Assembly: GCF_009996845.1 (NCBI RefSeq)
Contig: NZ_JAACYS010000009.1
Coordinates: forward strand, 1 to 64,000
Length of the DNA stretch: 64,000 bases
Reading direction: 5' to 3'
From: Pallidibacillus pasinlerensis
GTDB taxonomy: Bacteria; Bacillota; Bacilli; Bacillales; Caldibacillaceae
Shown here piece after piece: positions 25,211 to 34,321 of the stretch. A program made the translations under genes and the position numbers. The notes below the pieces were generated by a model. The model searched no databases, had not been told where the DNA came from, and saw nothing but the letters and a program-made list of their open reading frames with translations. Position 1 is the stretch's first letter. Each line of letters opens with the position of its first letter.

Positions 25211-26401
25211 TTATTCACTTTTGTTAAAATAGCTAACAACAACATTTCCAACTGCTTTTGCAGCTACAAGTAAACAATCTTCATCGATATCAAATTTTGG
25301 ATGGTGGTTAAAGTATGGTTGTTCGACCCCTTTTGGTGTACAACCAATAAAGAAATAAGATCCCTTAACTTTTTCTAAATAATAAGCGAAGTCATCTGAC
25401 GGTGATAATTTCGGAAATTGAACAACTTCCTTAAGTGTATTGTCTTTATTTTCTTCTAATGTTTGTCTGACAAACTCTGTTAATTCCGGATCATTGTATA
25501 GCGGTGGATAATCCGGTACATACTCTAATTCACAAGTAACCCCGAACAGTTCTTCAATCCCTTTAACAATACGGTGGACTTCTTTGTTAATCACTTCTTG
25601 TGCTTCATCGTTGGAATAACGGATATCACCTTCGATTTCGATGCTATCTTTAATAACGTTAAAGCTACCTTTACCATCGAAGGAACCGATTGTAATAACA
25701 CCCGCTTCAAGTGGATTCACACGGCGGCTAACAACCGTTTGTACAGCCGTAACGAAATAAGCTCCAGCAACGATAGCATCGTTCGCTTTATGAGGGGAAG
25801 AACCGTGTCCGCCAACACCTTGAATTTTTAATTTAAAATATGTTCGACCATTAAACGTATATCCGCTACGATACCCGACCGTTCCCGCAGGAGCCATCGG
25901 TAAAATATGAATACCAAAAATGGCATCTAAATCATCTAATTTACCAGATTCAACAATACTTTTTGCTCCACCAGGTGGTTCTTCTTCCGCATGCTGGTGA
26001 ATAATTTTGATCGTTCCATCAAATTTATCTTTCAATTGAATTAAACAATCTGCTAACACCATTAAGTATGCAGTATGGGCATCGTGTCCACAAGCATGCA
26101 TGACACCTTCATTTTTAGATTTAAATGGAACATCTGCTTCTTCCTGAATCGGAAGGGCGTCAAAGTCCGCCCGTAAGCCGACAGTTTTACCTTCGCCCTT
26201 CCCTTTGATTGTCACGATAATGCCGTAACCGTTCCCGACATTTGTTTCAACTTCTACATCTTTTCCTTTGTAAAAATCTGCGATATACTGTGCTGTTTTT
26301 TCTTCTTTAAAGGATAATTCTGGATGCATGTGTAAATAACGTCGAATTTCAATCATTTCATCTTCTCGTTCTTCGAGCATCCGCATTAATTCTTCGCGCA
26401 T
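25211..26401 (-). CDS. M20D-family amidohydrolase/peptidase
   Basis: 396-residue dinuclear metal hydrolase that removes N-acyl groups from amino acids or related amides. Motifs in order: LRADFDALPI, the MHACGHDAHTAYLM metal site, HQHAEEEPPGG with catalytic Glu pair, and the dimerisation-domain GVGGHGSSPHKANDAI. The C-terminal metal ligand is the HH pair in FNHHPKFDID. I start at the second Met (MREELMRM), which has AAAGGGGG seven bases upstream. It lies 39 bases downstream of an MFS gene on the same strand, so uptake or export of its substrate is likely linked. Confidence 0.92.
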   Translation of the reverse strand: MREELMRMLEEREDEMIEIRRYLHMHPELSFKEEKTAQYIADFYKGKDVEVETNVGNGYGIIVTIKGKGEGKTVGLRADFDALPIQEEADVPFKSKNEGVMHACGHDAHTAYLMVLADCLIQLKDKFDGTIKIIHQHAEEEPPGGAKSIVESGKLDDLDAIFGIHILPMAPAGTVGYRSGYTFNGRTYFKLKIQGVGGHGSSPHKANDAIVAGAYFVTAVQTVVSRRVNPLEAGVITIGSFDGKGSFNVIKDSIEIEGDIRYSNDEAQEVINKEVHRIVKGIEELFGVTCELEYVPDYPPLYNDPELTEFVRQTLEENKDNTLKEVVQFPKLSPSDDFAYYLEKVKGSYFFIGCTPKGVEQPYFNHHPKFDIDEDCLLVAAKAVGNVVVSYFNKSE

Positions 26402-26440
26402 CACGTAACCCCCTTTCACATCCGAATACTAGTGTACAAA

Positions 26441-27832
26441 TTATTCCATTGAATCTTTTGGAACAAGGAATAAAATTGATAGTAATGAAAGAACACCAAA
26501 GAGCACGTTTACTAAGATTCCGACTGTCGCTGCTGTATGGACACTTGCAAATGCACCAACTGCAGCATATACCGTAGCTGAAATCGCAATACCGAACGCA
26601 TTTCCTAAAGAACTAGCCATTTTATAAATACCGGATGCTTCACCGACTTTATCATCTGGTGCACCAGAAACGGCAGTATCAGTAGAAGGTGTTGCATACA
26701 TTCCAAGACCTAAACCGAATAGAACAAAACCAACAAATACGATAACTGTGTAAGCAAATCCTGGTAGGAATGTTAATCCCATTAAACCTACACCAATAAT
26801 TGTGATGATTGTACCCAATACCATTGGTTTTTTCGCACCAATTTTTTGCATTAATTTTTCACCGACACGAATCATCGCAAGAACCGTTACTAAGTAACCG
26901 ATTGACAGGATACCGGATTGGAAAGCTGTAAATCCACGTCCAACTTGTACATACGTATTCGCAACAATTAATGTACCTGCAATTGCATTTAATAAGAAGT
27001 TGGAAATCGTAGCCCCTGTATAAGGTTTATTTTTAAATAATTTAAAGTCAATTAATGCGTTCTCTCTTTTTCTTTCAAACATAACAAATACGATAATACC
27101 AACAACTGCAACAATTGCTAGTGCGATTGATCTAATACTTGTCCAACCAAAGTCTGCACCTTGTGTAATAAGGATGTTGATAGCAAGCATTGTTACGATG
27201 AAAATTGCTAAACCGCCAAAGTCAAATTTAAATTTACCTGTTGTTTGTGCTTTACTTTCAGGCACATCTTTAATCATCCACATACCTAGTAACGCAAAAA
27301 CGATAGAGAAGATGTAAATCCATTTCCAACCTAGATAAGTTGCAATCGCACCACCAGCAAAAGAACAAACACCTGAACCGCCCCAAGAACCGATGGACCA
27401 GTAACTTAGTGCCCGTTGCCTTTCAGCACCTTCAAAATAAGCTTTCATTAAAGCGATAGTAGCTGGCATAATACATGCTGCAGAAACCCCTTGTAACACA
27501 CGACCGATAATTAAGAATAGTGGACCTTGTGCTAATACAAGTAAAAGGGAACCTGCTACACTTAAAATTAAACCAATATTTGTGATTAATTTTCTACCGA
27601 ATCGGTCAGCAAGACCTCCAGCAACAACAATAAACATACCAGAGAATAAAGACGTTAAACTAATTGCAACGTTTAATACCGTTAAGTCGACACCTAAATC
27701 TGCTTGAACAGCTGGTACAATATTAACCATTGCTTGAGCAAATAGCCAAAATGTAATAACGCCAAACACAATACCGAATATCATCTTGTCGGTACCTTTG
27801 TAATTCGTAGCATTCATTGAAGTAACATCCAT
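26441..27832 (-). CDS. MFS transporter, DHA2-type drug/solute exporter
   Basis: 463 residues with about 14 predicted hydrophobic segments. The cytoplasmic loop 2-3 motif GGLADRFGRKLITNIG and the motif C-like stretch WGGSGVCSFAGGAIATYLGW mark it as a major facilitator of the proton-coupled drug-efflux (DHA2) group. AAGGAGG lies eight bases ahead of the ATG. It is the first gene of a likely two-gene unit with the M20 amidohydrolase, so its physiological cargo may be an acylated amino acid or peptide; this is inference. Confidence 0.88.
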   Translation of the reverse strand: MDVTSMNATNYKGTDKMIFGIVFGVITFWLFAQAMVNIVPAVQADLGVDLTVLNVAISLTSLFSGMFIVVAGGLADRFGRKLITNIGLILSVAGSLLLVLAQGPLFLIIGRVLQGVSAACIMPATIALMKAYFEGAERQRALSYWSIGSWGGSGVCSFAGGAIATYLGWKWIYIFSIVFALLGMWMIKDVPESKAQTTGKFKFDFGGLAIFIVTMLAINILITQGADFGWTSIRSIALAIVAVVGIIVFVMFERKRENALIDFKLFKNKPYTGATISNFLLNAIAGTLIVANTYVQVGRGFTAFQSGILSIGYLVTVLAMIRVGEKLMQKIGAKKPMVLGTIITIIGVGLMGLTFLPGFAYTVIVFVGFVLFGLGLGMYATPSTDTAVSGAPDDKVGEASGIYKMASSLGNAFGIAISATVYAAVGAFASVHTAATVGILVNVLFGVLSLLSILFLVPKDSME

Positions 27833-28053
27833 TGTTTTACCTCCTTGTTATTTCGATTAAATGTTATAAATGTAAAATAGTTCATATGCTTGAAATCATT
27901 ATAAATAAAGAAACCGAATACATTAGGTCGATATTTTACCTTTTTTACAACAAAACGAACTTCATAAGAGCCCCTTGGATTGTATAGGTAAAATATGTTC
28001 GGATGTATTTTGTCCAAAATAAAAACATGAATGCTAATAACATTGATGTTTTT
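27833..28053. other. Intergenic region, promoter of the MFS/amidohydrolase unit expected
   Basis: About 220 AT-rich bases upstream of the MFS gene. Nothing beyond the expected promoter was recognised; the open frame crossing it has no ribosome site and runs into repeat sequence. Confidence 0.4.
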
Positions 28054-28168
28054 GAAACAGAGGGAAACAGGGGGGAGGGAAACAGGGGGACGGGTCCACT
28101 GTATCACAAAAAAAAAAAAGACAGCCTCCATGTTCCGTAATTGAAACTAGGGGTCTGTCCCTGTGTAT
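28054..28168. repeat. GGGACAGGTCC-type repeats in opposing orientation around an A12 tract
   Basis: AGAGGGAAACAGGGG is duplicated, then GGGGGACGGGTCCACTGTAT, an A-rich tract (28108-28119), and an inverted unit GGGGTCTGTCCCTGTGTATT. It lies between the MFS gene and the stop of the LolA-like lipoprotein gene. Confidence 0.75.
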
Positions 28169-28186
28169 TAAAAGCACTTTTTCGTT

Positions 28187-29263
28187 TTATGAACTATAGT
28201 CCATATTCTCTGTCATTCCCAAAATATCTTCTTCTGTTATTGTAGAATCAATATCTTCAACTATAAGTGTGTAACGCAGCCCATCTTCATCCCAAGTGTA
28301 AGCATTAATTTCTTTCATGACCTCTGCATTTTGACCGCGAATTTTTAAGTTACTCTCTTCAATTGGATACTCTTCAGGAGTAGGAAAAACAGATAAATTC
28401 ACTATTGGAAGGCCTTCCTCGTTCTTATAAGTAATCGCAATTTCTGTCCGATTGATTTCACCATCAAATTCATAGATTTCCACTTTATCAACAGTTAAAT
28501 TTTCCTCATTCAATACTAAAAACGCTGTACCTAATTTTTCTTCCGCTTCTTCAATTGTTCCTTGACTTTCTTGGAACTTTTCCTCTAAATCCACGATTTC
28601 CACATCATCTGGTAAAGCAATGGCAAATGTATCATCTGTAAATTTAGGTGCAGTATCAATTACTGTATAGACGTTTTCTGAACGTACTTTGCCACTGTTT
28701 CCGATAGATTTCACTGGGAACCATGTTTTTTGATCAATCCATAATTCAATTTCTCCATATAACGTATTTTTCTCCTTTGGTTTTAGCTTAATATGGTGGG
28801 TATTGAAATCATTTACTTTCTCTTCACCAACGTACTCATATTCATGACTTTCTTTTAAATTTTCTATTAATGTCGTTACTTGCTCGCGCATACTTTGATT
28901 TTGCACGTCTAATGTTCCAACATCTTCCGTTACCATTGCCATATTTTCACTCGTATTAAAAAATGTAATCGTTTCTCCATCATTGACACTGAATGATAAT
29001 TCTTCGTTTGTTTCTTTATCTTTCACGACAATTTTTATTTTCCCGTCTTCACTGCGACTTTCTTCTATTATACTGTTTTCAACAAGCTCGTCATTTTCAT
29101 ACATTTTCATTTCGGCTTCGGCATAGTATTCTTTAATTTCCTGATCAGCCGCTAAAACCTTCGTAATAATTTCATCCGTCTTCATATTCGACTCCTCCGA
29201 ACAACCAGTTAATAATAAACCACTTGCCACAAACGAACTAATGAGTAGATTTTTTAGTTTCAC
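28187..29263 (-). CDS. LolA/YdcC-like lipoprotein
   Basis: 358 residues with lipobox LLTGC (Cys near 21). The body resembles outer-membrane-lipoprotein-carrier-like (LolA-fold) proteins of Firmicutes, with IELWIDQKTWFPVKS as the most typical stretch; B. subtilis YdcC is the nearest remembered relative. The last 100 residues (KVEIYEFDGEINRTEIAITY onward) form a second DUF4367-like module. Extracytoplasmic. It lies downstream of a two-component pair on the same strand and could be a target of it. Confidence 0.75.
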   Translation of the reverse strand: MKLKNLLISSFVASGLLLTGCSEESNMKTDEIITKVLAADQEIKEYYAEAEMKMYENDELVENSIIEESRSEDGKIKIVVKDKETNEELSFSVNDGETITFFNTSENMAMVTEDVGTLDVQNQSMREQVTTLIENLKESHEYEYVGEEKVNDFNTHHIKLKPKEKNTLYGEIELWIDQKTWFPVKSIGNSGKVRSENVYTVIDTAPKFTDDTFAIALPDDVEIVDLEEKFQESQGTIEEAEEKLGTAFLVLNEENLTVDKVEIYEFDGEINRTEIAITYKNEEGLPIVNLSVFPTPEEYPIEESNLKIRGQNAEVMKEINAYTWDEDGLRYTLIVEDIDSTITEEDILGMTENMDYSS

Positions 29264-29375
29264 TTTGATTTCATCCTTCCTTTTTATTTATAAAAAACTT
29301 CCATTTACCTAGTCGGCTTTCCTTAACATGTGGTACGACAACTTTGATGATATGTCTTCTCGTGTCAACTTTGTA

Positions 29376-29484
29376 TCTGGCACACCGGACCCGTCCCCTT
29401 GTACCAATTCCCCCTGTACCAATTCCCCTTGTACCAATTCTCCCTCTGGGACACCGAACCCGTCCCCCTGTTCCACACCCCTGT
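29376..29484 (-). repeat. GGGACAGGTCC-type repeats with a threefold 15-base tandem
   Basis: Two outer units (ACACCGGACCCGTCCCCTTG and ACACCGAACCCGTCCCCCTG) enclose three 15-base tandem copies of TTGTACCAATTCCCC (29399-29443, first base C or T). It fills the gap between the LolA-like gene and the histidine kinase stop codon. Confidence 0.85.
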
Positions 29485-30944
29485 TAAACATTTTGTTCGG
29501 GGAGCCAGCAGGCGGCTAGGGTTCCATAATCTGGATGGGACCAGAGTTTTATTTTCCCGCTATGTTGATCCATAATCATTTTTGCAATGCTTAAGCCGAG
29601 ACCAGATGTACCGCCATGTCCTCGTGCTTCTTCCACTTGTACGAAAGGTTCAAAGACTTTGCTTAAATCTTTTTCCGGAATCGCTTTCCCTTCATTTTGT
29701 ACGATGATTATTGTGCCGTTTTTTCGCCACTCCTCCACTTCTTCAACAAAAGGCGGGAACACCCATTTTGGAAGCACGTATTCACAAGAGACGACGGCAA
29801 GCCAAATACTTTTCCCACTTTCTGTATACCGCATCGCATTTGACATTAAATTATCGACTACCCGAATCATTTGCTGAACGTTAACAGAATAATTAGCGGA
29901 CACTTTTTGCTCGACGGTTAAGTCTATTCCTTTTTCCCGACAAGTTCCTTCATAACCACCTTGTAACATATCAAAAAACTCTTCCCCATCAACGTCAACA
30001 AATTCGATTCTTTTCTCCGTCGACTTTAATTTCGTAAATAAATTCAAATCATCAACCATTTCTTTCAAATAATCCAGCTTTTCAAAAACAACCGCACGAT
30101 ACTCTTCTTTTTCCTTCTCAGATAACTGCCCTCCACTCAACGCTTCGAAATATGCACGAATCGAAGTAAGCGGAGTTTTTAGATCATGAGACATAGCTGC
30201 GACAATATATTCCTTTTCATTTTGCTGCCTTTCGACTTCTTTATTTGTCGCTTCAATTTGATCTTTCATTTTTACAAAATGCGAAATCAACTCACCAATT
30301 TCATCTTTTTTCCGCGGGAGTTTTCTGCTTCCCTTTTTTCCTTTTGCAAAAGCATCCATTTCTTCTTTCAATAAACGAAGTGGACGATTTAATTTACGGT
30401 TGAGTAAAATCATTACTCCCACATAAATCACAGCAAAGGTAATAATAAGGAATCCACCAAGTATGAGGGTTCGGTTATTTACCCCTTCCACCCAATCGTC
30501 CCGCGCAATTGTAATCTCATAAATCCCGATTAACTCATTGTTTTGAAATACAGGTTGTTTATATTGATAAGTGTGAAAATCCTTTTTTAACGTATTTAAA
30601 TCTTGATAAATGAATTTCTGACGATGAGTGGAATAAATATCGACACCTGATTGATCAATTGTTGAATACAGTTTCAATCCATCGGGACGATATAAAACAA
30701 CACTCATCGAAGCATCTGTAACTTCTTGCAACGCTTTATAATTTTCCACAGGTTGCACTTGATAGAAAGAGGGGTTCATTAATATCGGTTCTAATTGATT
30801 AATTTTCTCCAGCACTTCCATGTACTCGGTAAAATCACGCTTTTCATCAAAATGGGATAGACTGATATAGAAAAAATAAAGCGCAATAACCGGTAAAATC
30901 ATAACAATGAGGTAACTTATCATGAGCCATGGTTTCAGTTTCAT
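29484..30944 (-). CDS. Sensor histidine kinase
   Basis: 486-residue membrane kinase. A helix at about residues 7-27 and another near 160-180 flank an extracytoplasmic sensor. They are followed by HAMP, the H-box AAMSHDLKTPLTSIRAYFEA, N-box VDNLMSNAMRYTESG and G-box GTSGLGLSIAKMIMDQHSG. Start: the ATG at 30944, which overlaps the response-regulator stop as ATGA; a longer frame lacks a ribosome site. Autophosphorylates on the H-box His and passes phosphate to the partner regulator upstream. The signal is not evident from sequence. Confidence 0.92.
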   Translation of the reverse strand: MKLKPWLMISYLIVMILPVIALYFFYISLSHFDEKRDFTEYMEVLEKINQLEPILMNPSFYQVQPVENYKALQEVTDASMSVVLYRPDGLKLYSTIDQSGVDIYSTHRQKFIYQDLNTLKKDFHTYQYKQPVFQNNELIGIYEITIARDDWVEGVNNRTLILGGFLIITFAVIYVGVMILLNRKLNRPLRLLKEEMDAFAKGKKGSRKLPRKKDEIGELISHFVKMKDQIEATNKEVERQQNEKEYIVAAMSHDLKTPLTSIRAYFEALSGGQLSEKEKEEYRAVVFEKLDYLKEMVDDLNLFTKLKSTEKRIEFVDVDGEEFFDMLQGGYEGTCREKGIDLTVEQKVSANYSVNVQQMIRVVDNLMSNAMRYTESGKSIWLAVVSCEYVLPKWVFPPFVEEVEEWRKNGTIIIVQNEGKAIPEKDLSKVFEPFVQVEEARGHGGTSGLGLSIAKMIMDQHSGKIKLWSHPDYGTLAACWLPEQNV

Positions 30945-31648
30945 TTTTTTCTTTCTCCTATAAAACGATAACCAACACCCCAAACGGTTTGAATAAACTT
31001 GGCGGTTTTCGCTTCGTCTTGAAGTTTTGTCCGTAAGCTCTTTACATGGACGGTCACCGTGTTATTCCCAACTAAATCCTCTTGCTGCCAAACATGCTCA
31101 TACAATTCCGATTTACTAAAAGTTTTAAAAGGATTTTTTGCTAAAACAAATAACAGTTCTATTTCCTTCGCAGTAAGTTGAACCGGTTCACCTTCCAAAA
31201 ATACGACCTCGTTTTTAAAATCAATTTTTAAACCGTGATAATATTCATGAACATCTTGTTCTTCCGTATTCATATAGCGTCTATATCTCCGGAGTTGGGC
31301 ATTAATTCGAGCTGTTAGTTCATCAAGTCGAAACGGTTTTGTAATATAATCATCTGCCCCTAAATCAAGGCCACTAATTTTACTGTCAACTTCTGTTTTT
31401 GCACTAATAATGATTATCGGAGTGTCGTGTTCAAGCCGAATCGTTTTACATAACGTAAACCCGTCCATTTCCGGTAACATAAGATCAATAAGCACTAATT
31501 GATACTGATCCGATTTAAAATCTTCCCAACCTTCTTTACCGGTCGAAGCCCAAGTGACAAAGAAGCCCTCCTTCCGCAAATGATCACTTAAAATGCGCGC
31601 GATTGACGCATCATCTTCAACGATTAAAATTTTTTCCTTATTCTCCAT
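30941..31648 (-). CDS. OmpR-family response regulator
   Basis: 235 residues: receiver domain (EDD acidic pocket at the N-terminus, phospho-Asp in LVLIDLMLPEMDGF, Lys in ADDYITKPFRLDEL) and a C-terminal winged helix (VQLTAKEIELLFVLAKNPFK, NTVTVHVKSLRTKL, VWGVGYRFIG). I start at the ATG at 31648 rather than the upstream GTG, since AGAGGGA precedes it. Translationally coupled to the histidine kinase. No target site could be identified in the window. Confidence 0.93.
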   Translation of the reverse strand: MENKEKILIVEDDASIARILSDHLRKEGFFVTWASTGKEGWEDFKSDQYQLVLIDLMLPEMDGFTLCKTIRLEHDTPIIIISAKTEVDSKISGLDLGADDYITKPFRLDELTARINAQLRRYRRYMNTEEQDVHEYYHGLKIDFKNEVVFLEGEPVQLTAKEIELLFVLAKNPFKTFSKSELYEHVWQQEDLVGNNTVTVHVKSLRTKLQDEAKTAKFIQTVWGVGYRFIGERKK

Positions 31649-31884
31649 ACCCTGTCCCTCTTTCACTTTTGATTATAAATGACAATCACAACTCGTTTTG
31701 AATTCTTTATATTTGATTAATAATTTATCGATTTCTTAAAAAATTACTATTTTCATTAAAGATGGACAACAGCTTCAACTATGTTCAGAATAATTATAAT
31801 TTGGTAAATATAAAAAAGATTCTCCTGAGGAATTTGTACTAAAAAGTAATCTATAGAATAATAATTTTAACAGGAGGGCTTATT

Positions 31885-32367
31885 TTGGATCTAAACACTA
31901 TAAATGAATTAATAGATTGCTTGAAAAAAATTATCCACCAATCACAATCGATAGATATTCCAAAAAAAGGTGAATCATTAAAATTAGAACTTAAAAGTAC
32001 TTCATTTTACTTTTTTATAGATATTAATAGAAAGGGCAGAAAAAAACCTAAATGCACATTCCAACTTCGAGAGCACCAGCATAAGGACAAACCTCTATTA
32101 CGATTAGATATACTTGGTCCAGCACATCCTAACCCACCTGGAGATTTCCCGTATGCTGGTGAAATTATTTCCTGCCCGCACTTACATATTGCTCATCCAG
32201 AATATGGTGATAGTATAGCTTATCCACTCAATAATGTGTATGCTAAAATGTATTTAACTGAAGAGGAGTTAAAAGAAATCGAAATTTTACTCAGGAAATT
32301 TTTAGAACGTTGTAATGTGGGCAATATTAATGATTATACATTTAATTATCAGTCAGAGTTATTTTAA
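31885..32367 (+). CDS. Uncharacterised protein, DUF6978-like
   Basis: 160 residues, starting at TTG six bases after GGAGGG. The middle carries an H-P-N-P-P-G patch and a CPHLHIAHPEYGDSIAYPL stretch with several histidines, suggesting a metal or nucleic-acid site, but no proven catalytic motif. From memory it resembles the DUF6978 group, which is usually encoded directly before DUF1828-type proteins, as here (21-base gap). Function unknown; the pairing suggests the two work together. Confidence 0.7.
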   Translation: MDLNTINELIDCLKKIIHQSQSIDIPKKGESLKLELKSTSFYFFIDINRKGRKKPKCTFQLREHQHKDKPLLRLDILGPAHPNPPGDFPYAGEIISCPHLHIAHPEYGDSIAYPLNNVYAKMYLTEEELKEIEILLRKFLERCNVGNINDYTFNYQSELF

Positions 32368-32388
32368 TAGTAAAGGAGGTGTCCATAA

Positions 32389-33156
32389 ATGATCGATCAA
32401 CTAAGAAAACTATATAATGATTGGAATCAACAAACCATTCAATTTGAAAAATTTGATTCCTTTATAGAAATAACAACGCCCTTTGTAGATATGCACCATG
32501 ATTTTATTCAATTGTTCTTAACTAAAGAGGAAGATTTTTATATCATCACCGATGATGGGCACATTATTAATGAACTAGATATGCTTGGGATTGATATTCA
32601 TAATACACAAAAAAGAAAAGAATTCATAAACATGTCCTTAAAAATATTTGGCGTAAAGTTAAATAAAAACACAAATGAACTATATGTAACTTTCCAAAAT
32701 ATAAATGAATACCCAGAATGGCAAAATCGCTTGATTCAGTGTTTACTAAGAATCTCAGATATGCTTATGACATCAAGGAATAATGTTGTTAGTATTTTTA
32801 CTGAAGAAATTTCAAGTTTTTTCTTAGATCATAATATTTTATTCAATGAAGGGCCAAGTTTTATTGGGGTATCTGGGAAGTCTCAAAGATTCGACTTTTC
32901 TTTACCACGTTCGAGGACTAGAAATGAAAAGTTGATTAAAGCAATTAATTCCCCATCTTCAGAAAGTTATCGTGAAGCATTGTTTTCTTGGCTAGATATC
33001 AAGTCAACGAGAATTAATTCTGATTTTTTGGTGATTGCCAATGATAATAATAAACCTCTAACGGATGGATTTTTAGAACCATTTATCAATTATGAAGTTG
33101 AAGTATTAAGATGGTCAGATAGAAATAAATGGGTAGATAATTTAAGAATTAGTTAA
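32389..33156 (+). CDS. DUF1828/DUF1829 domain protein
   Basis: 255 residues. The N-terminal half (DFIQLFLTKEEDFYIITDDG, INELDMLGI) is DUF1828; the C-terminal half (FDFSLPRSRTRNEKLIKAIN, ALFSWLDIKSTRINSDFLVI) is DUF1829. Alternating strands with D and K at spaced positions recall a divergent nuclease core, but catalytic residues are not certain. Strong AAAGGAGGTG ribosome site. Two-gene unit with the DUF6978-like gene, closed by a bidirectional terminator. Such pairs occur sporadically in mobile and accessory regions, consistent with a toxin-antitoxin or defence role, which is inference. Confidence 0.8.
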   Translation: MIDQLRKLYNDWNQQTIQFEKFDSFIEITTPFVDMHHDFIQLFLTKEEDFYIITDDGHIINELDMLGIDIHNTQKRKEFINMSLKIFGVKLNKNTNELYVTFQNINEYPEWQNRLIQCLLRISDMLMTSRNNVVSIFTEEISSFFLDHNILFNEGPSFIGVSGKSQRFDFSLPRSRTRNEKLIKAINSPSSESYREALFSWLDIKSTRINSDFLVIANDNNKPLTDGFLEPFINYEVEVLRWSDRNKWVDNLRIS

Positions 33157-33210
33157 AAAACCGACAGAATATAGTTAAAAACTATAAAACTGTCGGCTTT
33201 TCATTTTATT
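33155..33210. terminator. Bidirectional intrinsic terminator
   Basis: CCGACAG / CTGTCGG outer stem (33161-33167 with 33190-33196) with inner ATAGTT/AACTAT, A6 on the left and CTTTTCATTTTATTTTTT on the right. Serves the DUF1829 gene and the convergent DUF817 gene. Confidence 0.85.
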
Positions 33211-33241
33211 TTTTCACTAGATGGGATGGAAATTTATTAGT

Positions 33242-34066
33242 TCAGATTGTAACGTTGAATAATAAATCCTTTATACTATGCATTTGGCATTTCCATCTAA
33301 CAATCACTAAGAGCACCCATGAACTTACTTTCCCGAGATGAACAAGACTCCAGCCATCCCTTTGATTCGGATATTGCCAAGCACCGAAAAACGTAGCGAT
33401 GTTTTCTGCAATCCAGATAAAAAAGCCAATAAGAATAAAGGATAAGGAAAGGGGGATTTTATAACGAACTCGATTGATCTCATATGTGACACTCGACTTC
33501 CAAAATACGGTAATGACAAGTCCTGCTAACCACCAACGAATATCAATCCAGAAATGATGTGTAAAAAAGTTCATATATATCGCTGCAGCTAGTGGTACGA
33601 CAATAATGAAGGGCGGCCAATTCACAAGTTCAACTTTTATTCGTCGCCAAGCTTGACAAAGATAACTTGCCACACTAGCATACATAAATCCGCTATATAG
33701 CGGCACTCCAAACACTTTGAAATAGCCTTCCTCCGGATAACTCCAAGAACCCATATGCACTTTAAAAATTTCAAGAGCAAGACCAATGAAATGAAACACA
33801 GTGATTACTTTCAACTCATCTTTCGTTTCAAGGCCAGAACGCACCATCCACCATTGCATGAGAAGGAAAATGATTAGTAACCAATCATACCGTGGTAAGA
33901 AAGGAAGTGGGAGATGTTGTGTAATAGCAAGTGAAGCAAAAATGACGACTGGAAAGATACAAGAGAGAGCTTGTTGCCATACAAAATAAAAAAATTATTT
34001 TAGTGTCTTTGCAATATCAATTTTAAATGATCCTTTTCTAACCTTTCTTTGTTCCGCTAAAAGCAT
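33242..34066 (-). pseudogene. DUF817 membrane protein with premature stop at codon 24
   Basis: The frame with a proper start (AAGGGGGG then ATG at 34066) reads MLLAEQRKVRKGSFKIDIAK and TLK, then TAA at 33997-33995. The same frame continues without break as FFYFVWQQALSCIFPVVIFA, LPFLPRYDWLLIIF, MQWWMVRSGLETKDELKV and on to the normal DUF817 C-terminus. About 275 residues, seven or eight membrane segments in all. One nonsense codon separates the initiation region from an otherwise intact protein; an internal ATG at 33859 could give a truncated product only. The last residues are also not typical. Confidence 0.75.
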
Positions 34067-34095
34067 CTCAATCCCCCCTTTTCCTAGCTACTCTT

Positions 34096-34311
34096 TTATT
34101 TTTCATCTTCATCTCTATACTCCAAAATATCCCCTGGTTGGCAATCCAACGCTTTACAAATCGCATCTAATGTTGAAAACCGAATCGCCTTTGCTTTGCC
34201 ATTTTTCAAAATTGAAATATTCGCCATCGTTACGCCCACTTTTTCAGATAGTTCCGTTACACTCATTTTTCTTTTCGCTAACATAACATCTAAATTTACA
34301 ATAATTGCCAT
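34096..34311 (-). CDS. Small XRE (YozG-type) regulator
   Basis: 71-residue Cro/C1-type helix-turn-helix: MLAKRKMSVTELSEKVGVTM, NISILKNGKAKAIRFSTLDA, with the tail CQPGDILEY typical of the YozG group. Start at the ATG at 34311, eight bases after GAGG. It follows the DUF2975 gene by 10 bases on the same strand, an arrangement repeated widely in Firmicutes, where the regulator probably controls its own membrane-protein partner. Confidence 0.88.
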   Translation of the reverse strand: MAIIVNLDVMLAKRKMSVTELSEKVGVTMANISILKNGKAKAIRFSTLDAICKALDCQPGDILEYRDEDEK

Positions 34312-34321
34312 TCTTTTCACC

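Noticed and set aside
27814-28131. 105-codon minus-strand frame upstream of the MFS gene
   Set aside because: It runs from repeat sequence through the MFS ribosome site, has no ribosome site of its own and no protein-like composition.
31630-31665. Response-regulator ribosome site AGAGGGACAGGGT resembles the repeat core
   Set aside because: Only about ten bases match and no flanking repeat arms are present; purine-rich ribosome sites give such matches by chance.
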